A DNA stretch of 11,501 bases. Origin: Eimeria necatrix. Its lineage: Eukaryota; Apicomplexa; Conoidasida; Eucoccidiorida; Eimeriidae. Made by a program: the position numbers and the translations under genes. Under the pieces are notes generated by a model. It made no database searches. It worked only from the letters and a program-made list of their open reading frames with translations, and was not told the DNA's origin. Of this stretch, positions 1-8,817 are shown piece after piece; the stretch's first letter is position 1; each line of letters starts with the position of its first letter. The stretch spans positions 1 to 11,501 of the forward strand of contig NW_013651698.1 of NCBI RefSeq assembly GCF_000499385.1. The letters are read 5' to 3'.

Positions 1-67
1 TGCTGCTGCTGCTGCAGCTGCTGCTGCTGCAGCTGCTGCTGCTGCAGCTGCTGCTGCTGCCACTATC

Positions 68-478
68 CTAGGCCTCTCTACGACGGTGCGAGCATTCTGC
101 TGCAGCCGCCTGCAGCCGCAGCAAGATGCGGCGCTGTGCTGCTGCAAAGGTTAAGTGGTCTGCGCCGCTGCGGCCTCGACTTTGCTGCTTGGCAGCAGCA
201 GCAGCAGCAGCAGCAGGTGCTGCTGCTGCTGCTGTTGCAGCTGCTGCCTCTCGTATGCCTTGGTGTAGGGCCGCATGGACAACGGAAAGCAGACCCTGCT
301 GCTGCTGCGCAAGAGCTAAAGGTTTACTTTCTGCTGCAGTCTCTGTTTCAGCAGCAGCTGCTGCGGACTCCGTTCCAGCTGCTGCTGCTGCTGCTGCTGA
401 AGGCAGCAGCAGCAGCGGGGACAGGCGGTGCCTCAGAAGGGAACTTAAGAAAGAAGGCAGTTCGCGCTGCACAAACAC
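68..478 (-). CDS. Possible further exon or 3' gene fragment, Ala-rich
   Basis: This is a minus-strand open stretch with mixed composition between alanine runs, for example a short segment with SKPLALAQQQQGLLSVVHA and a basic segment KQQSRGRSGADHLTF. A plausible 3' splice acceptor (TTTGTGCAG followed by CGCGAAC) sits close to its upstream end. It could be another exon of the large minus-strand gene or part of a neighbouring gene that continues past the left edge. No family was recognised. The plus strand is also open here in two frames but would give mostly Ala/Leu/Cys. Minus is preferred only from the Gln/Ala/Ser bias, so confidence is low. Confidence 0.2.
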   Translation of the reverse strand: MFVQRELPSFLSSLLRHRLSPLLLLPSAAAAAAAGTESAAAAAETETAAESKPLALAQQQQGLLSVVHAALHQGIREAAAATAAAAAPAAAAAAAAKQQSRGRSGADHLTFAAAQRRILLRLQAAAAECSHRRREA

Positions 479-528
479 TCAAGACGCGTGCAGTATAGCT
501 GCTGCTCGTCTTGCTGTGGAGCCAGAGT

Positions 529-568
<40 letters not shown>

Positions 569-659
569 TCTGCTGCTGCTGCATGTGTCACTGTGCCTGC
601 TGCCACTGCTGCTAAACCCCAGAGAGTCTTCTACAGCACGCATCTCACGCATATGACAC

Positions 660-711
660 TCATTTGTACGTGCACCTGCTGCTGCTGCTGTTGCTGCTGT
701 TGCTGCTGTTG

Positions 712-743
<32 letters not shown>

Positions 744-821
744 CTGTGGGTGTGGTCTTACCTGTTCCTCGCAGCTTGCTTCGTCGAGGTCCAGCAAGAA
801 AGTGAAGAACAACAGCAGCAT
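660..821 (-). CDS. Candidate terminal exon (exon 5) of the MORN-repeat gene
   Basis: Reading minus from 821, just after a TTGCAG acceptor, the frame gives MLLLFFTFLLDLDEASCEEQ, then VRPHPQ, a Ser/Asn run, and a TGA stop at 660. The join to the proposed exon 4 donor at 898 is in phase 0. A near-ideal donor (CAG followed by GTAAGA) lies inside, at 762/761. The exon may therefore stop at 762 after 20 codons and splice further left. An alternative frame here runs into poly-Gln and stops at 631. The hydrophobic start (MLLLFFTFLL) comes partly from CTG repeat and may be intronic instead. Confidence 0.25.
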
Positions 822-898
822 CTGCAACAGCAGCAACGAATTGCAGCAAGGGTTGACAATCAGCAGCAGCAGCAGAAGGACCAATAGCGCGCTAACAC
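822..898 (-). other. Candidate intron 4
   Basis: This is a proposed intron between CAC and GTGTTA at 898 and the TTGCTGCTGTTGCAG acceptor ending at 822. It is 77 nt and pyrimidine-rich on the minus strand, and it includes the TGA that closes the exon 4 frame. Its repeats read CTG on the minus strand, as in the other predicted introns. The donor is weak beyond GT and no other support is visible. Confidence 0.25.
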
Positions 899-1045
899 GT
901 GCTGTTGCTGCTGCTGCTCTTCGTGTTGCTGTCGGTGCTGCTGCTGCTGCTGCCGCTTCTTCTGCTTGCGACTCTTCCTCGCCTGCGAGTTTCGATGTTG
1001 ACCAACTGGCTGCTGCTGCTGCTGTTGCTGCTGCTGTTGCTGTTG

Positions 1046-1076
<31 letters not shown>

Positions 1077-1337
1077 GGCAGTAACATGCATATGATATCT
1101 CTGAGATCGGCAGCGCTCCAAAGGCTCCTCAGCTCGTGTCCCATGCTGCTGCTTGGCTGCTGCTGCGACTGCTGGTCACTGTGCTGCTGCTGCTGCTGCT
1201 GCTGCTCTTGCAGCTGCTGCTGCAGCGCTTGCTGCTCCGCAAGCAACCGCTGCTGCTCCTCGTACAACGAACGGCAGTGCTGTTTGCTGCTTCTAGAGTG
1301 AAGCAACAACTGAGGCATTGCCTGAGCCTGCTGCTGC

Positions 1338-1370
<33 letters not shown>

Positions 1371-1518
1371 GCCCCCTTGCTTGGCTGCTGCTTCCGAAGC
1401 TGCTGCTCGCTGCCCTGCACATCTGCTGCAGGAGCGTTTGCTGCTGCTGTTGCACCTCCAGCAGGAGCTCCCTTTGTCTGCTGCTGCAACTCCCACTCCT
1501 CCCAAGAACAAGCAGCTG
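899..1518 (-). CDS. Exon 4 of the MORN-repeat gene: Gln-rich with one complex island
   Basis: This minus-strand frame starts after a CCACCTGCAG acceptor and opens with AACSWEEWELQQQTKGAPAGG. It continues through Ala and Gln runs and a charged helical stretch (SLYEEQQRLLAEQQALQQQL) that could form a coiled coil. At 1076-1144 there is an island free of simple repeat (LRSLWSAADLRDIICMLLP). Near 951-980 a basic patch, RKSRKQKKR, could act as a nuclear-localisation signal, though this is only a motif resemblance. The frame differs from exon 3, so an intron or frameshift must lie between them. The Gln codons continue the composition of exon 3, so the same gene is likely. The downstream limit at 899 is a guess from a GT in phase 0; the frame stays open to a TGA at 860. 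The function of the island is not recognised. Confidence 0.45.
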
Positions 1519-1524
1519 CTGCAG

Positions 1525-1573
<49 letters not shown>

Positions 1574-1601
1574 CGGCTCTTGAACCAGAGGCGGCGGAGA
1601 C
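1519..1601 (-). other. Candidate intron 3 with reversed CAG polarity
   Basis: Near 1600 the exon 3 frame turns into a CTG tract that would encode 15 leucines (about 1529-1573), which fits intron rather than coding sequence. The acceptor CCACCTGCAG ending at 1519 is good. The donor is not settled. GGGG followed by GTCTCC (GT at 1601/1600) gives the right phase for exon 4 but is weak, while the better-looking GAGG followed by GTATTT (1615) is out of phase. It is also possible that exon 3 reads on in its own frame to a stop at 1129. Confidence 0.35.
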
Positions 1602-2640
1602 CCCCGTCTAAATACCCTCGGCCTTGTTGCTGGCCACACGCCTGCTTCTGCTGCTGCAGCAAAAACAGCTGCTGCTGCTCTTTGGCCCCTCGTGCGGTGC
1701 CAGTCGGACGGGTTGCTGCTGCCGAAGATGCAACGGATACCCCCTTAATAGCTGCGTCGAGGAATGAACTCCAAGAAGGAGGTGCAGCAGGAACGCTGCC
1801 CAGCAGCAGACTCTGCAATAGAGGTTGCTTCCCTTGCTGCTGCTCTTGCTGCTGCTGCTCTTGCTGCTGTTTCCCTTGCCGCTGCTGCTCTTGCTGTTGT
1901 TGCTCTTGCTGCTGCTTCCCTTGCTGCTGCTGCTCTCGCTGCTGCTGCTCTCGCTGCCACTTCTGCTCCTGCTGCTGCTCTTGCTGCTGGTGCTCTTGCA
2001 GCTGCTGCTCCTGCTGCGGCTGCTCTTGCTGCTGCTGCTGCTGCTGCTGCTCCCGAGACTGCGTTTGCTGCTGTGGGAGAAGCTGCTCATGCTGCGCCTG
2101 CACCGCCATACTTACAGTGTCGCATATTTGCTGCTGCAGCTGTGGCACCTGAGGTGTCTGCTGCTCCGTCTCCCGTTGCTGCTGCTGCTGCTGCTGCTGC
2201 TGTTCCTCATGACGCTGCAGCTGCACTCCGGATGCTGCGCCTAATGTTGCTGCAGCAACTATCTGCTGCTGCTGCTGCTGCAGCAGATTGAGCCCTGCCT
2301 CGCAAGGCTGCTCCTGTGGCTGTTGTGTCGTCTGCTGCTGTTGCTGCTGCACTTGCAGCTGCGATTCTTGCGGCTGTTTTGGCTGCTGCGGTTCGTTTTG
2401 CTGCAGCGCCTGCCGTTGCTCCTGCTTCTGCAGCAGCACTTGCTGCTGCTGCTGCTGCTGCTGGCTAGCTGCGTGTCTATCAACGAGGAAATGGAAGGGC
2501 CCACGAACGCCGGCATTGCTGCTGCTGCTGCTGCTGCTCCTGCTGCACGGCCCGCTAACTCCTGATGGCTTTAGAGGATCTTGCTGCAGTCTTTGCTGCA
2601 CTTGCTGTGGCAGCTGCAGCAAAGGACGCTCTGGCTGCAC

Positions 2641-2677
<37 letters not shown>

Positions 2678-2784
2678 TGAGCTTGGCTTCCTGCAGCTAG
2701 CCGCTGCATATGTGCCATGTGCTGCTGGATCTGCTGAACCTGCTGTTCCAATCCGCTCGGAGTTACTTGCTGCTGCGGCTGCTC

Positions 2785-2830
<46 letters not shown>

Positions 2831-3119
2831 AGGCCTGCTGCAGCCTCAGGCGGACTTGCTGTCCCCCAGGATATGACAAAGCTTTCATCTACCACGTTTT
2901 CTGCTGCTGCTGCTGCTGCATCTTTCTGCTGGAAAGCAGCAGCAGCAAACCCAGAGCGACCTTGCGCTGCAGCACCACGCAGCTGCTGCTGCGCCTGCTG
3001 CAGCAGCCCCGCAGCTGCCCCTATGAACCCCTCGTGCTGCTGCTGCTGCTGCTGCTGCGGCAGCTCATCTGCTGCAGAAGGAAGCTCCACATCGACGTCT
3101 ACGTTGGAAGGCGGCAAGC

Positions 3120-3156
<37 letters not shown>

Positions 3157-3724
3157 CCACAGCGGCAACAGCTGCAGCAGCCCCCTCCCAGTGCTCCCTT
3201 TGGCCTTTCTAGTTGGGAAACTGCTGGAGCTGCTGCTGCAGCTGGTTGTGCTGCCTGCTTTGTTGCTGCTGCTGCTGATGCCTGTCGCGTTGCTGCTGAT
3301 GCTGCGCGTCTCACTGGGGGACCTCGAAGTAGCAGCAGCAGACAAAGGTGCTGCTGCTGCTGGCGCGGCTGACGCAGCAGCAGCAGCAGCTTGCAGCGGC
3401 ACGGGTTGCGGCTCTACTTGCTGCAGCACAGCAGCAGCAGCATATCCTGCTGCTGCTGCTTCTGCTGCTGCTGCTGTTGTTGCTGCTGCAGGGTCTGCTG
3501 GTTCCAGGCCTGAAAGCGTCTCATCCCACCCTGGCAGCGGCAGGATTATGGCGTTGCTGCTACGGCTGCAGCTGCTGCTGCTGCCGCTCGCACCTGCTGC
3601 TGCTGCTGCTGCTGCTAGATTTGCTGCTGCTGCAGCCGCAGGAGGCGTGTTACTCTCCGAGATAAGAAGAGCATTGGGAGCAGCAAAAGAAGAACTCTCG
3701 AGCCAGTTCTGCTGCTGCCGCTGC

Positions 3725-3759
<35 letters not shown>

Positions 3760-3867
3760 AAGTTGCTGCTGCTCCTTCAGAAACTGCTGCTGCGGCAACT
3801 GATGCGCTCCGTGGCTGTTTCCAGCAGCATCTGCTGCTTGAGCTGCAGTGATGTTGCAGGGCTTGCC

Positions 3868-3900
<33 letters not shown>

Positions 3901-5398
3901 GCTGCTGCTGCCGCTGCTACTGCTGCTGCTGCTGCTGCTGCTGCCGTCATCATCAGACATTTCTTCTTCAAAAGAAAAGAAAAATGAACGTAGGTTCGAC
4001 TCAAGGGCTTGCTGCTGTCTGTCTTCGTATTCGAGCTGCAGCTGCTGCTGCTGCTGCTGCAGTTGCTGCTGCTGCTCTTGCTCCTGGCGCATTCGCTCTT
4101 CAGCTTCTGCTTGCTGCTGCAGCTGCAGCTGCTCCTCTTCCAGCCGCGCCAGCAGCTCGCGTTGCTGCTGCGCGAAACGCTGCAGCAGCAGCTGCTGCTT
4201 GCGTGGATTGTTCCCAAAGGAAGGCTGACACTGCAGCAGCTCCTGAAGCTGCTGCTGTTGCTGCAGCAGCAGCGCGTGCAACTGTTCTGGCTGCTGCTGC
4301 TGCTGCTGCAATCCCCCGCAACCAACATCGGGCGCTTGCTGCTGCTGCTGCTGTTGCAGCTGCCACGTTGCTGCTGCTTCGAACTCTGTGACATCTTCTA
4401 CTGTCGCTGAAGTGCTGCACCTCCTAGAGGCAGCAGCTGAGGCTGGCCTCCCTGCTGCAGCAGCAGCAGCAGCAGCAGGACAAACAGCAACCTCTGGTTG
4501 CGCTTGTGCAGCAGCAGCAGCTTGTGCTGCAGCTGCTGCGGCTGCGAGGCTTGCTGCGTCTCTAACTGCTGACAGACTCTCCGGCGCTGCTGCTGCGGCT
4601 CCTGCCGCTGCTGCTGCTCCGTTTGGTGATGCTGCTGCATCTGCTGCTGCTCCCTCTGAGCCACCTAGTTGCTCCCTACTTGCGTCACCTGCTGCTGCTG
4701 CTGCTGCTGATGCTGCTCTGTTCCGCGTCGCAGCGGGCTGGACTGCATGCGCTGCTCTTGCTGCTGCTGCTGCTCTTGCTGCATGCGTTGCCTCGTATGC
4801 AGCTCCTGCTGCTGCTGCTCTGGCGTTTGCGCGCGCAGCAGCATCTGCAGCAGCAGTCGCTGCAGCAGCAAGTGTTGTCGTGCTCACTGCAACAGGAGCA
4901 GCTGCAGCAGCAGCCGCTGCAGCAGCAGCAAGAGCAGCAGCAGTTAGTCCCTCCCCAGCAGTGCCGCTGCCGTGCTGCTGCAGCAGCCGATGTGCTTCTT
5001 CTTCTTCTTGTCGGTACTGCTGCTGCTGCTGCCGCTGCTCCTGCTGTATGCGCAGCAGCTGCTCCTGCTGCTGCCGAGCCAACTCCTCGTGCTGCTGCAG
5101 CATCTGCTGCTCCTGCTGCTGCTGCTGCTGCTGCTGCCGCCGCCTTCCAGCAAATATGCTGCTAAATAAAGCAGCAGCATGCATGGGGTCGCTGCGGAAC
5201 CCCACAGAGCTGCCTGTACACCTCAACTCCGAGTCTGGGCAGCACTGCTGCAGCAAATGTTGCTGCAGTGGCTGCTGCTGCTGCTGCTGCTGCAGCTGCT
5301 GCTGCCACCCTGCTGCAGTGAACAGGAACTGTTTTAAGAGCTTCAGCAGCTGCACAAGTGGCGGCATGGACTCACATGGGTCGCAAGTCCTATCATGC

Positions 5399-5457
<59 letters not shown>

Positions 5458-5702
5458 AACTGCTGCCCAGGACGGCAATGGGACAAATTCTTCAAGGCTG
5501 CAAATACGGCCCTCGCCTGTGTTGCTGCAGTTGCTGCTGCTGCCGTTTGTGATGCTGTTGCTGTTGTCGCTGCTGCTGCTGCTGCTGTTTCTGCTGCTGC
5601 TGTTTCTGCTGCTGCTGCAGGAGATGCGCACACCAGAAAGCCGCCTAAATGCAATTGTTGAACGCGTCTTACCGCAGCTGTTGCTGCTGCTGTTGATACT
5701 TG

Positions 5703-5737
<35 letters not shown>

Positions 5738-5932
5738 GTGCCGCGACAGATACTAATGCAAATGCCTTCAAGAGACTCCAGCACATGAGCGCTGCTCCCG
5801 CTGCCGCTCTCGCTGCTACTGCTGCTGCTGCTGCTGCTGCTGTCACTGCTGCTGCTGCAGCTGCTGCTGCTGCCGACAGCTGACCCGAAGAAGACGCAGG
5901 ACCCACAAGCAATCACCAGGGGACCCGGAAAT
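1602..5932 (-). CDS. Exon 3 of the MORN-repeat gene: very long Gln/Ala/Ser-rich region
   Basis: This is a single minus-strand frame of about 4.3 kb without a stop, entered from exon 2 after a CTGCTGCTGCAG acceptor with correct phase. In order it holds a Ser-rich part (including an 18-Ser run at 5400-5455), a short helical island with MPPLVQLLKLLKQFLFTAAG near 5310-5375, and a Gln/Glu coiled-coil-like part. After these come a long Ala-rich part (about 4390-4970) and a second coiled coil (about 3995-4230) containing LLARLEEEQLQLQQQAEAEE. The coiled coil is followed by an acidic patch, EEEMSDDDG, at 3943-3969. Small complex islands follow, such as VVDESFVISWGTASPPEAA (about 2840-2901). Next is a Gln-rich tail with Gly-Lys punctuated repeats near 1825-1995. 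The end SWSSFLDAAIKGVSV...RPTGTARGAKEQQQ is less repetitive. No catalytic domain was recognised. Further small introns inside cannot be excluded, especially at 5400-5900, where another minus frame (5343-5912) is also open and Ala-rich. Confidence 0.6.
1825..1995 (-). repeat. Minisatellite encoding Gly-Lys / Glu punctuated poly-Gln
   Basis: Within exon 3 the code shows a tandem unit of roughly 42-45 bases, GKQQQEQQQQEQQ, repeated about twice with partial copies on either side. On the plus strand this appears as repeated TTGCTGCTGCTTCCC/CTCTTGCTGCTG blocks. The Glu and Lys codons at fixed spacing show unit duplication rather than simple CAG slippage. Confidence 0.6.
5400..5455. repeat. Longest perfect CTG tract in the coding block
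   Basis: This is an uninterrupted (TGC)n run of about 18 units on the plus strand, read as 18 Ser on the minus strand in the exon 3 frame. It is pure, so it is expected to vary in length between isolates. Confidence 0.85.
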
Positions 5933-6035
5933 CTGCAGCAGCAGCAGCAGCAACCGCACAATGAAACAGCAGCAGCAGCGCCATTGCAGATTCTTGCAGC
6001 AGCAGCAGCATCAGCAGTAGCAGCAGCAGCGGCAT

Positions 6036-6073
<38 letters not shown>

Positions 6074-6189
6074 CCAAGAGCAGGCCCGGACACCAACTGC
6101 AGTAAGCAAAGGCCACAGGAAAGTGAGCAGCAGCACCGGCAACAGCAGCAACGGCACAACAGCAGCGAGAGCAGCCAACACAAGAGCAC

Positions 6190-6239
<50 letters not shown>

Positions 6240-6263
6240 ACACAGGCAGGCTAGTTAGCTCAC
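5933..6263 (-). other. Intron 2 of the MORN-repeat gene
   Basis: This 331-nt intron has donor AAT followed by GTGAGC at 6263 and acceptor CTGCTGCTGCTGCAG ending at 5933. Exon 2 leaves two bases (AT) and exon 3 supplies one (A), so the exon 3 frame is entered correctly. The exon 2 frame would stop at TGA (6262-6260) two bases inside the intron. Across the intron the repeat polarity flips: the plus strand reads CAG, so the coding strand reads CTG. An independent clue is that the exon 2 end (FVLGRFSKGQ) breaks in the middle of a MORN-like unit. Confidence 0.6.
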
Positions 6264-6339
6264 ATTTGTCCCTTTGAAAACCGCCCCAGAACGAAGGATG
6301 CAGAAGATTCCGAGCAGCAGCAGCAGCAGCTGCTGCTGC

Positions 6340-6380
<41 letters not shown>

Positions 6381-6509
6381 GGGTGCAGCAGCAAACCCAG
6401 CTGCACGCCCCAGCCATCCTGGCAGTCTTCCCTCCACGAGCCGCCACGGAGCAGCAACCGCTTTGCTGCATGCTGCAGCTGCTGCTGCTGCTCATGCTGC
6501 TGCTGCTCT

Positions 6510-6548
<39 letters not shown>

Positions 6549-7390
6549 ACGTCCATTCCCAAGCCGCAGCGCAACCCTGCAGACCATTCGCCGCCAAACG
6601 CATGCAGCAGCAGCTGCTGCTGCTGCTGCTTCTGCTGCTCCTCATTCCTGCTGCTGAGGCAGGCATCGGGCCCCGCTGCAGAAGCTGCTGCTGCTGCTGT
6701 CTCAACTACAGCTGCCACACCTGCAGCAACGCAATCCCCGCAGCAGCAGCTGCTGCTGCTGCAGCTGCTGCTGTTGCTGCTGCTAAAACGGCGCGCAGAG
6801 ACACTCAAGCCATCGTCTCCATCTCCTTCGCAGCTGCTGCTGCTGCTGCTGAAGCTGCTGCTGCTTCTGCTGCAGCTGCTCCCGCAGCTGCTCCGGCCTC
6901 TGACATCGGTGCTGTCGCTCCAAGCAGCATCTGTGCTGCTGCTGCTGTCGCTGTTGCTGCTGCTGCTGCTGCTGCTTCTGCTGCTGCCAATGCGGCGGCT
7001 GCAGCGCTTTGAGCAGTAATATCCCACGCCATTCCTAAGCAGCAGGCCTTGCTGCAGCTGCTGCTGCTCATCTGCCTGCAGCAGAGGGGCCCCTGGAGCA
7101 GCAGCAGCAATAGCAGCAGCAGCTGCAACAGCAGCAGCATCCGCAGCTCCTGCTTGGGGTGCTGCAGCAAGCTGCAGCAGCTCATCAGAGACCCAGCGAG
7201 GGAAGCCCTGAGCAGCAGCAGGGTCACTGCTGCTGCTGCTGCGGCTGCTGCAGCACTTGCTGCTGCTGCTGTGGTTGTTGCTGCTGTTGCTGCTGCTGCT
7301 GCTGCTAAAACTAGGGTGCGCAGAATCCAGCTGCTGCGGCAGCAGCAGCAAGCAGCCGCCCGTGTAGAAGCCCCCCAGGTCAAACTTCAG
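6264..7390 (-). CDS. Exon 2: interrupted MORN-repeat domain
   Basis: The frame entered at 7390 opens with LKFDLGGFYTGG. It contains several segments with the MORN core G-x-W/F-x-x-G-x-x-x-G-x-G. These are GGFYTGG at the start, LLLRNGVGYY (7016-7048, a MORN second half), GGEWSAGLRCGLGMDV (6548-6595), GGSWREDCQDGWGVQLG (6395-6445) and FVLGRFSKGQ at the exon end. Between the two clearest units lies a poly-Gln insertion of about 27 residues beyond the normal 23-residue spacing; Ser and Ala runs separate the others. MORN repeats in other proteins form beta-hairpin rods and are found in membrane-associated, cytoskeletal and scaffold proteins, including the apicomplexan MORN1 of the basal complex. 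They also occur attached to lipid kinases. No kinase or other enzyme domain was seen here, so the specific role is unknown. The start is set by the GCGCTCCAG acceptor. Confidence 0.65.
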
Positions 7391-7675
7391 CTGGAGCGCA
7401 TGCAGCAGCAGCAACAGCAGCAGCAACAGCAGCAGCAACAGCAGCAGCAACAGCAGCAGCAATTAAACGGGAAGCCCGCAACAGCAGTACAGACATCAGC
7501 AGCAGCAGCAAATTCACCTTCACGGATTGATGCGGAAGCCTAGAGCGACAGCAGCAGCAAATGGCACCACCAGCTGCAGAAACAGCAGCAGCTGCTGCTG
7601 CTGCAGCAACCACTGCAACAGCAGCAACAGCAGCAGCAGCAGCAGCGGAGGCAGCAGCAACACGGATGCTCTTAC
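7391..7675 (-). other. Intron 1 of the MORN-repeat gene
   Basis: This 285-nt intron has a strong donor, CACAC followed by GTAAGAG at 7675, and acceptor GCATGCGCTCCAG ending at 7391. Both sides are phase 0 (exon 1 ends ...CHSH, exon 2 begins LKFDL). Inside, the plus strand is full of CAG, so the coding strand is CTG and would give poly-Leu or GCT-coded Ala, as expected of an intron in this gene. A second AG three codons downstream (CTGAAG) is an alternative acceptor. Confidence 0.55.
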
Positions 7676-7746
7676 GTGTGAGTGGCACCGCAGCAACTTA
7701 AAACCTTGGTCCTGGCAGCCATTTGTTCCGTTGCTCGAGTTGCAGC

Positions 7747-7791
<45 letters not shown>

Positions 7792-7894
7792 CCAGCGGGG
7801 AAGGGCTGGTGTGGGAAGCAGCCAGAGCAGCAGAAGCGTTTGCTGCGTCAGCAGCAGCACAACCGTTCACGCTGCTGCGGCTATCCGAGCAGCA

Positions 7895-7929
<35 letters not shown>

Positions 7930-8101
7930 CTGCAGCAGACCCCAGATTCGCAGCTGCAGCAGGAGACTGTTTTGCTTTTAGGCGCCCTCTGCTGCTGTTC
8001 CCGCTGCTGCTGCTGCCTTGGCCGCTGCTGCCGTTGCATGTGTTGCTGCTGCTGCTGCTGCTGCTGCTCGCGGGCACAGATTTAGGTCGAGGCCGTCTCA
8101 T
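7676..8101 (-). CDS. Exon 1: Ser-rich N-terminal part
   Basis: The proposed start ATG at 8101 has A at -3 and is the first ATG after an in-frame TAA at 8216-8218. The product begins MRRPRPKSVP and then has Ser runs separated by NTCNGSSGQG, RGRLKAKQSPAAAANLGSAA and HTSPSPLE segments. It ends GCQDQGFKLLRCHSH at a GTAAGA donor. It is 142 codons, phase 0. No signal peptide or domain is seen. The Ser-rich frame was chosen because it is open and spliced in phase. The alternative Ala/Cys frame across 7672-7860 is open for only 62 codons. An upstream non-coding or coding exon remains possible, so the start is uncertain. Confidence 0.45.
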
Positions 8102-8332
8102 CCTTGCTGCGCCGCTCGTACAAGCAGCAGCAGGAGCAGCAGCAGCAACACGGAGCAGCAGCAGCAGCAACACGGAGTAGCAGCAGCAGCAGCAGCAGCA
8201 GCAGCCTTGCCAGGTTTACGCGGGACACCAGTGGCTTTTCCCACGTAGGTAACCCTGCTGCAGCAGCTGCTGCAGCAGCAGCTGAAGTTGCTGCTCGGAA
8301 TTATCTGTTGCCGTTCGGCTGCAGCCTTAGCA

Positions 8333-8368
<36 letters not shown>

Positions 8369-8474
8369 CATCAGAACGGCTGCAGCAGCTGCTGCAGCAG
8401 CTGCAGCAGGTGTGCTGGTGAAGACTTCGTATGTGTTCAGGCGAGGTGAAGCAGGTCAGCAGTGCGTAGTTGTA

Positions 8475-8508
<34 letters not shown>

Positions 8509-8594
8509 AGCTGCGACTGGCGATGAGGCTGTAGCTTCAGCTCTATCCGCTATTTGCGCCTTTTCCGCAGCTGTTGCTGTTGCTGTCGGCGTTG

Positions 8595-8630
<36 letters not shown>

Positions 8631-8725
8631 CAGCAGCAGCGGGAGTGTCGGTTCCGGGCGAAGTTGCGCCGAGCTGCGCAGCTCGTGAGGTTGCTGCTGC
8701 AGCAAAGCAATTGTTAATTGCTGCT
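8102..8725. other. CAG/CTG-rich stretch upstream of exon 1, no clear gene
   Basis: Repeat polarity is mixed here: CAG at 8120-8210, alternating CAGCTG at 8258-8285 and 8380-8410, CTG at 8337-8368, 8475-8510 and 8594-8626. Short frames are open on both strands, but none has convincing non-repeat content. It may be the 5' untranslated region, an upstream exon or the promoter of the minus-strand gene. No recognisable promoter motif was found. Confidence 0.4.
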
Positions 8726-8817
8726 GAGTTATTAATTTGAATTTTCTTTTATTTAAAACCAAATAAACTCCTTTTCGAAGAGTTTTCCCCGCAGTTTCCC
8801 TCCCGAGGCTGCAGCCA

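Larger units (their letters stand above)
1..8640. repeat. CAG/CTG trinucleotide-saturated block
   Basis: Short perfect and near-perfect CAG/CTG runs recur every few tens of bases through this block, separated by brief unique stretches. Most runs read CTG on the plus strand (CAG on minus). Stretches near 780-870, 1529-1573, 5935-6240 and 7400-7660 read CAG on plus, and 8120-8210 does as well. CAG in any frame lacks stop codons on either strand, so the block is full of spurious open frames in all six frames. The density and the Gln/Ala/Ser outcome match the homopolymeric amino-acid repeats known from Eimeria genes. Confidence 0.9.

Noticed and set aside
126..656. Plus-strand 176-codon frame
   Set aside because: Mostly Ala/Leu/Cys from CTG. 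The minus strand gives the Gln/Ala/Ser pattern typical of these genes, and no domain is seen.
1136..2152. Plus-strand 338-codon Leu/Ser/Cys frame
   Set aside because: Lies antisense to exons 3 and 4. Leu and Cys runs are what CTG gives by chance.
4388..5788. Plus-strand 466-codon frame
   Set aside because: A shadow of the long minus-strand exon. It encodes Ala, Cys and Leu runs with no recognisable domain.
1..8640. CRISPR-like array of short repeats
   Set aside because: Repeats are trinucleotide runs without fixed-length repeat and spacer structure, and the context is eukaryotic.
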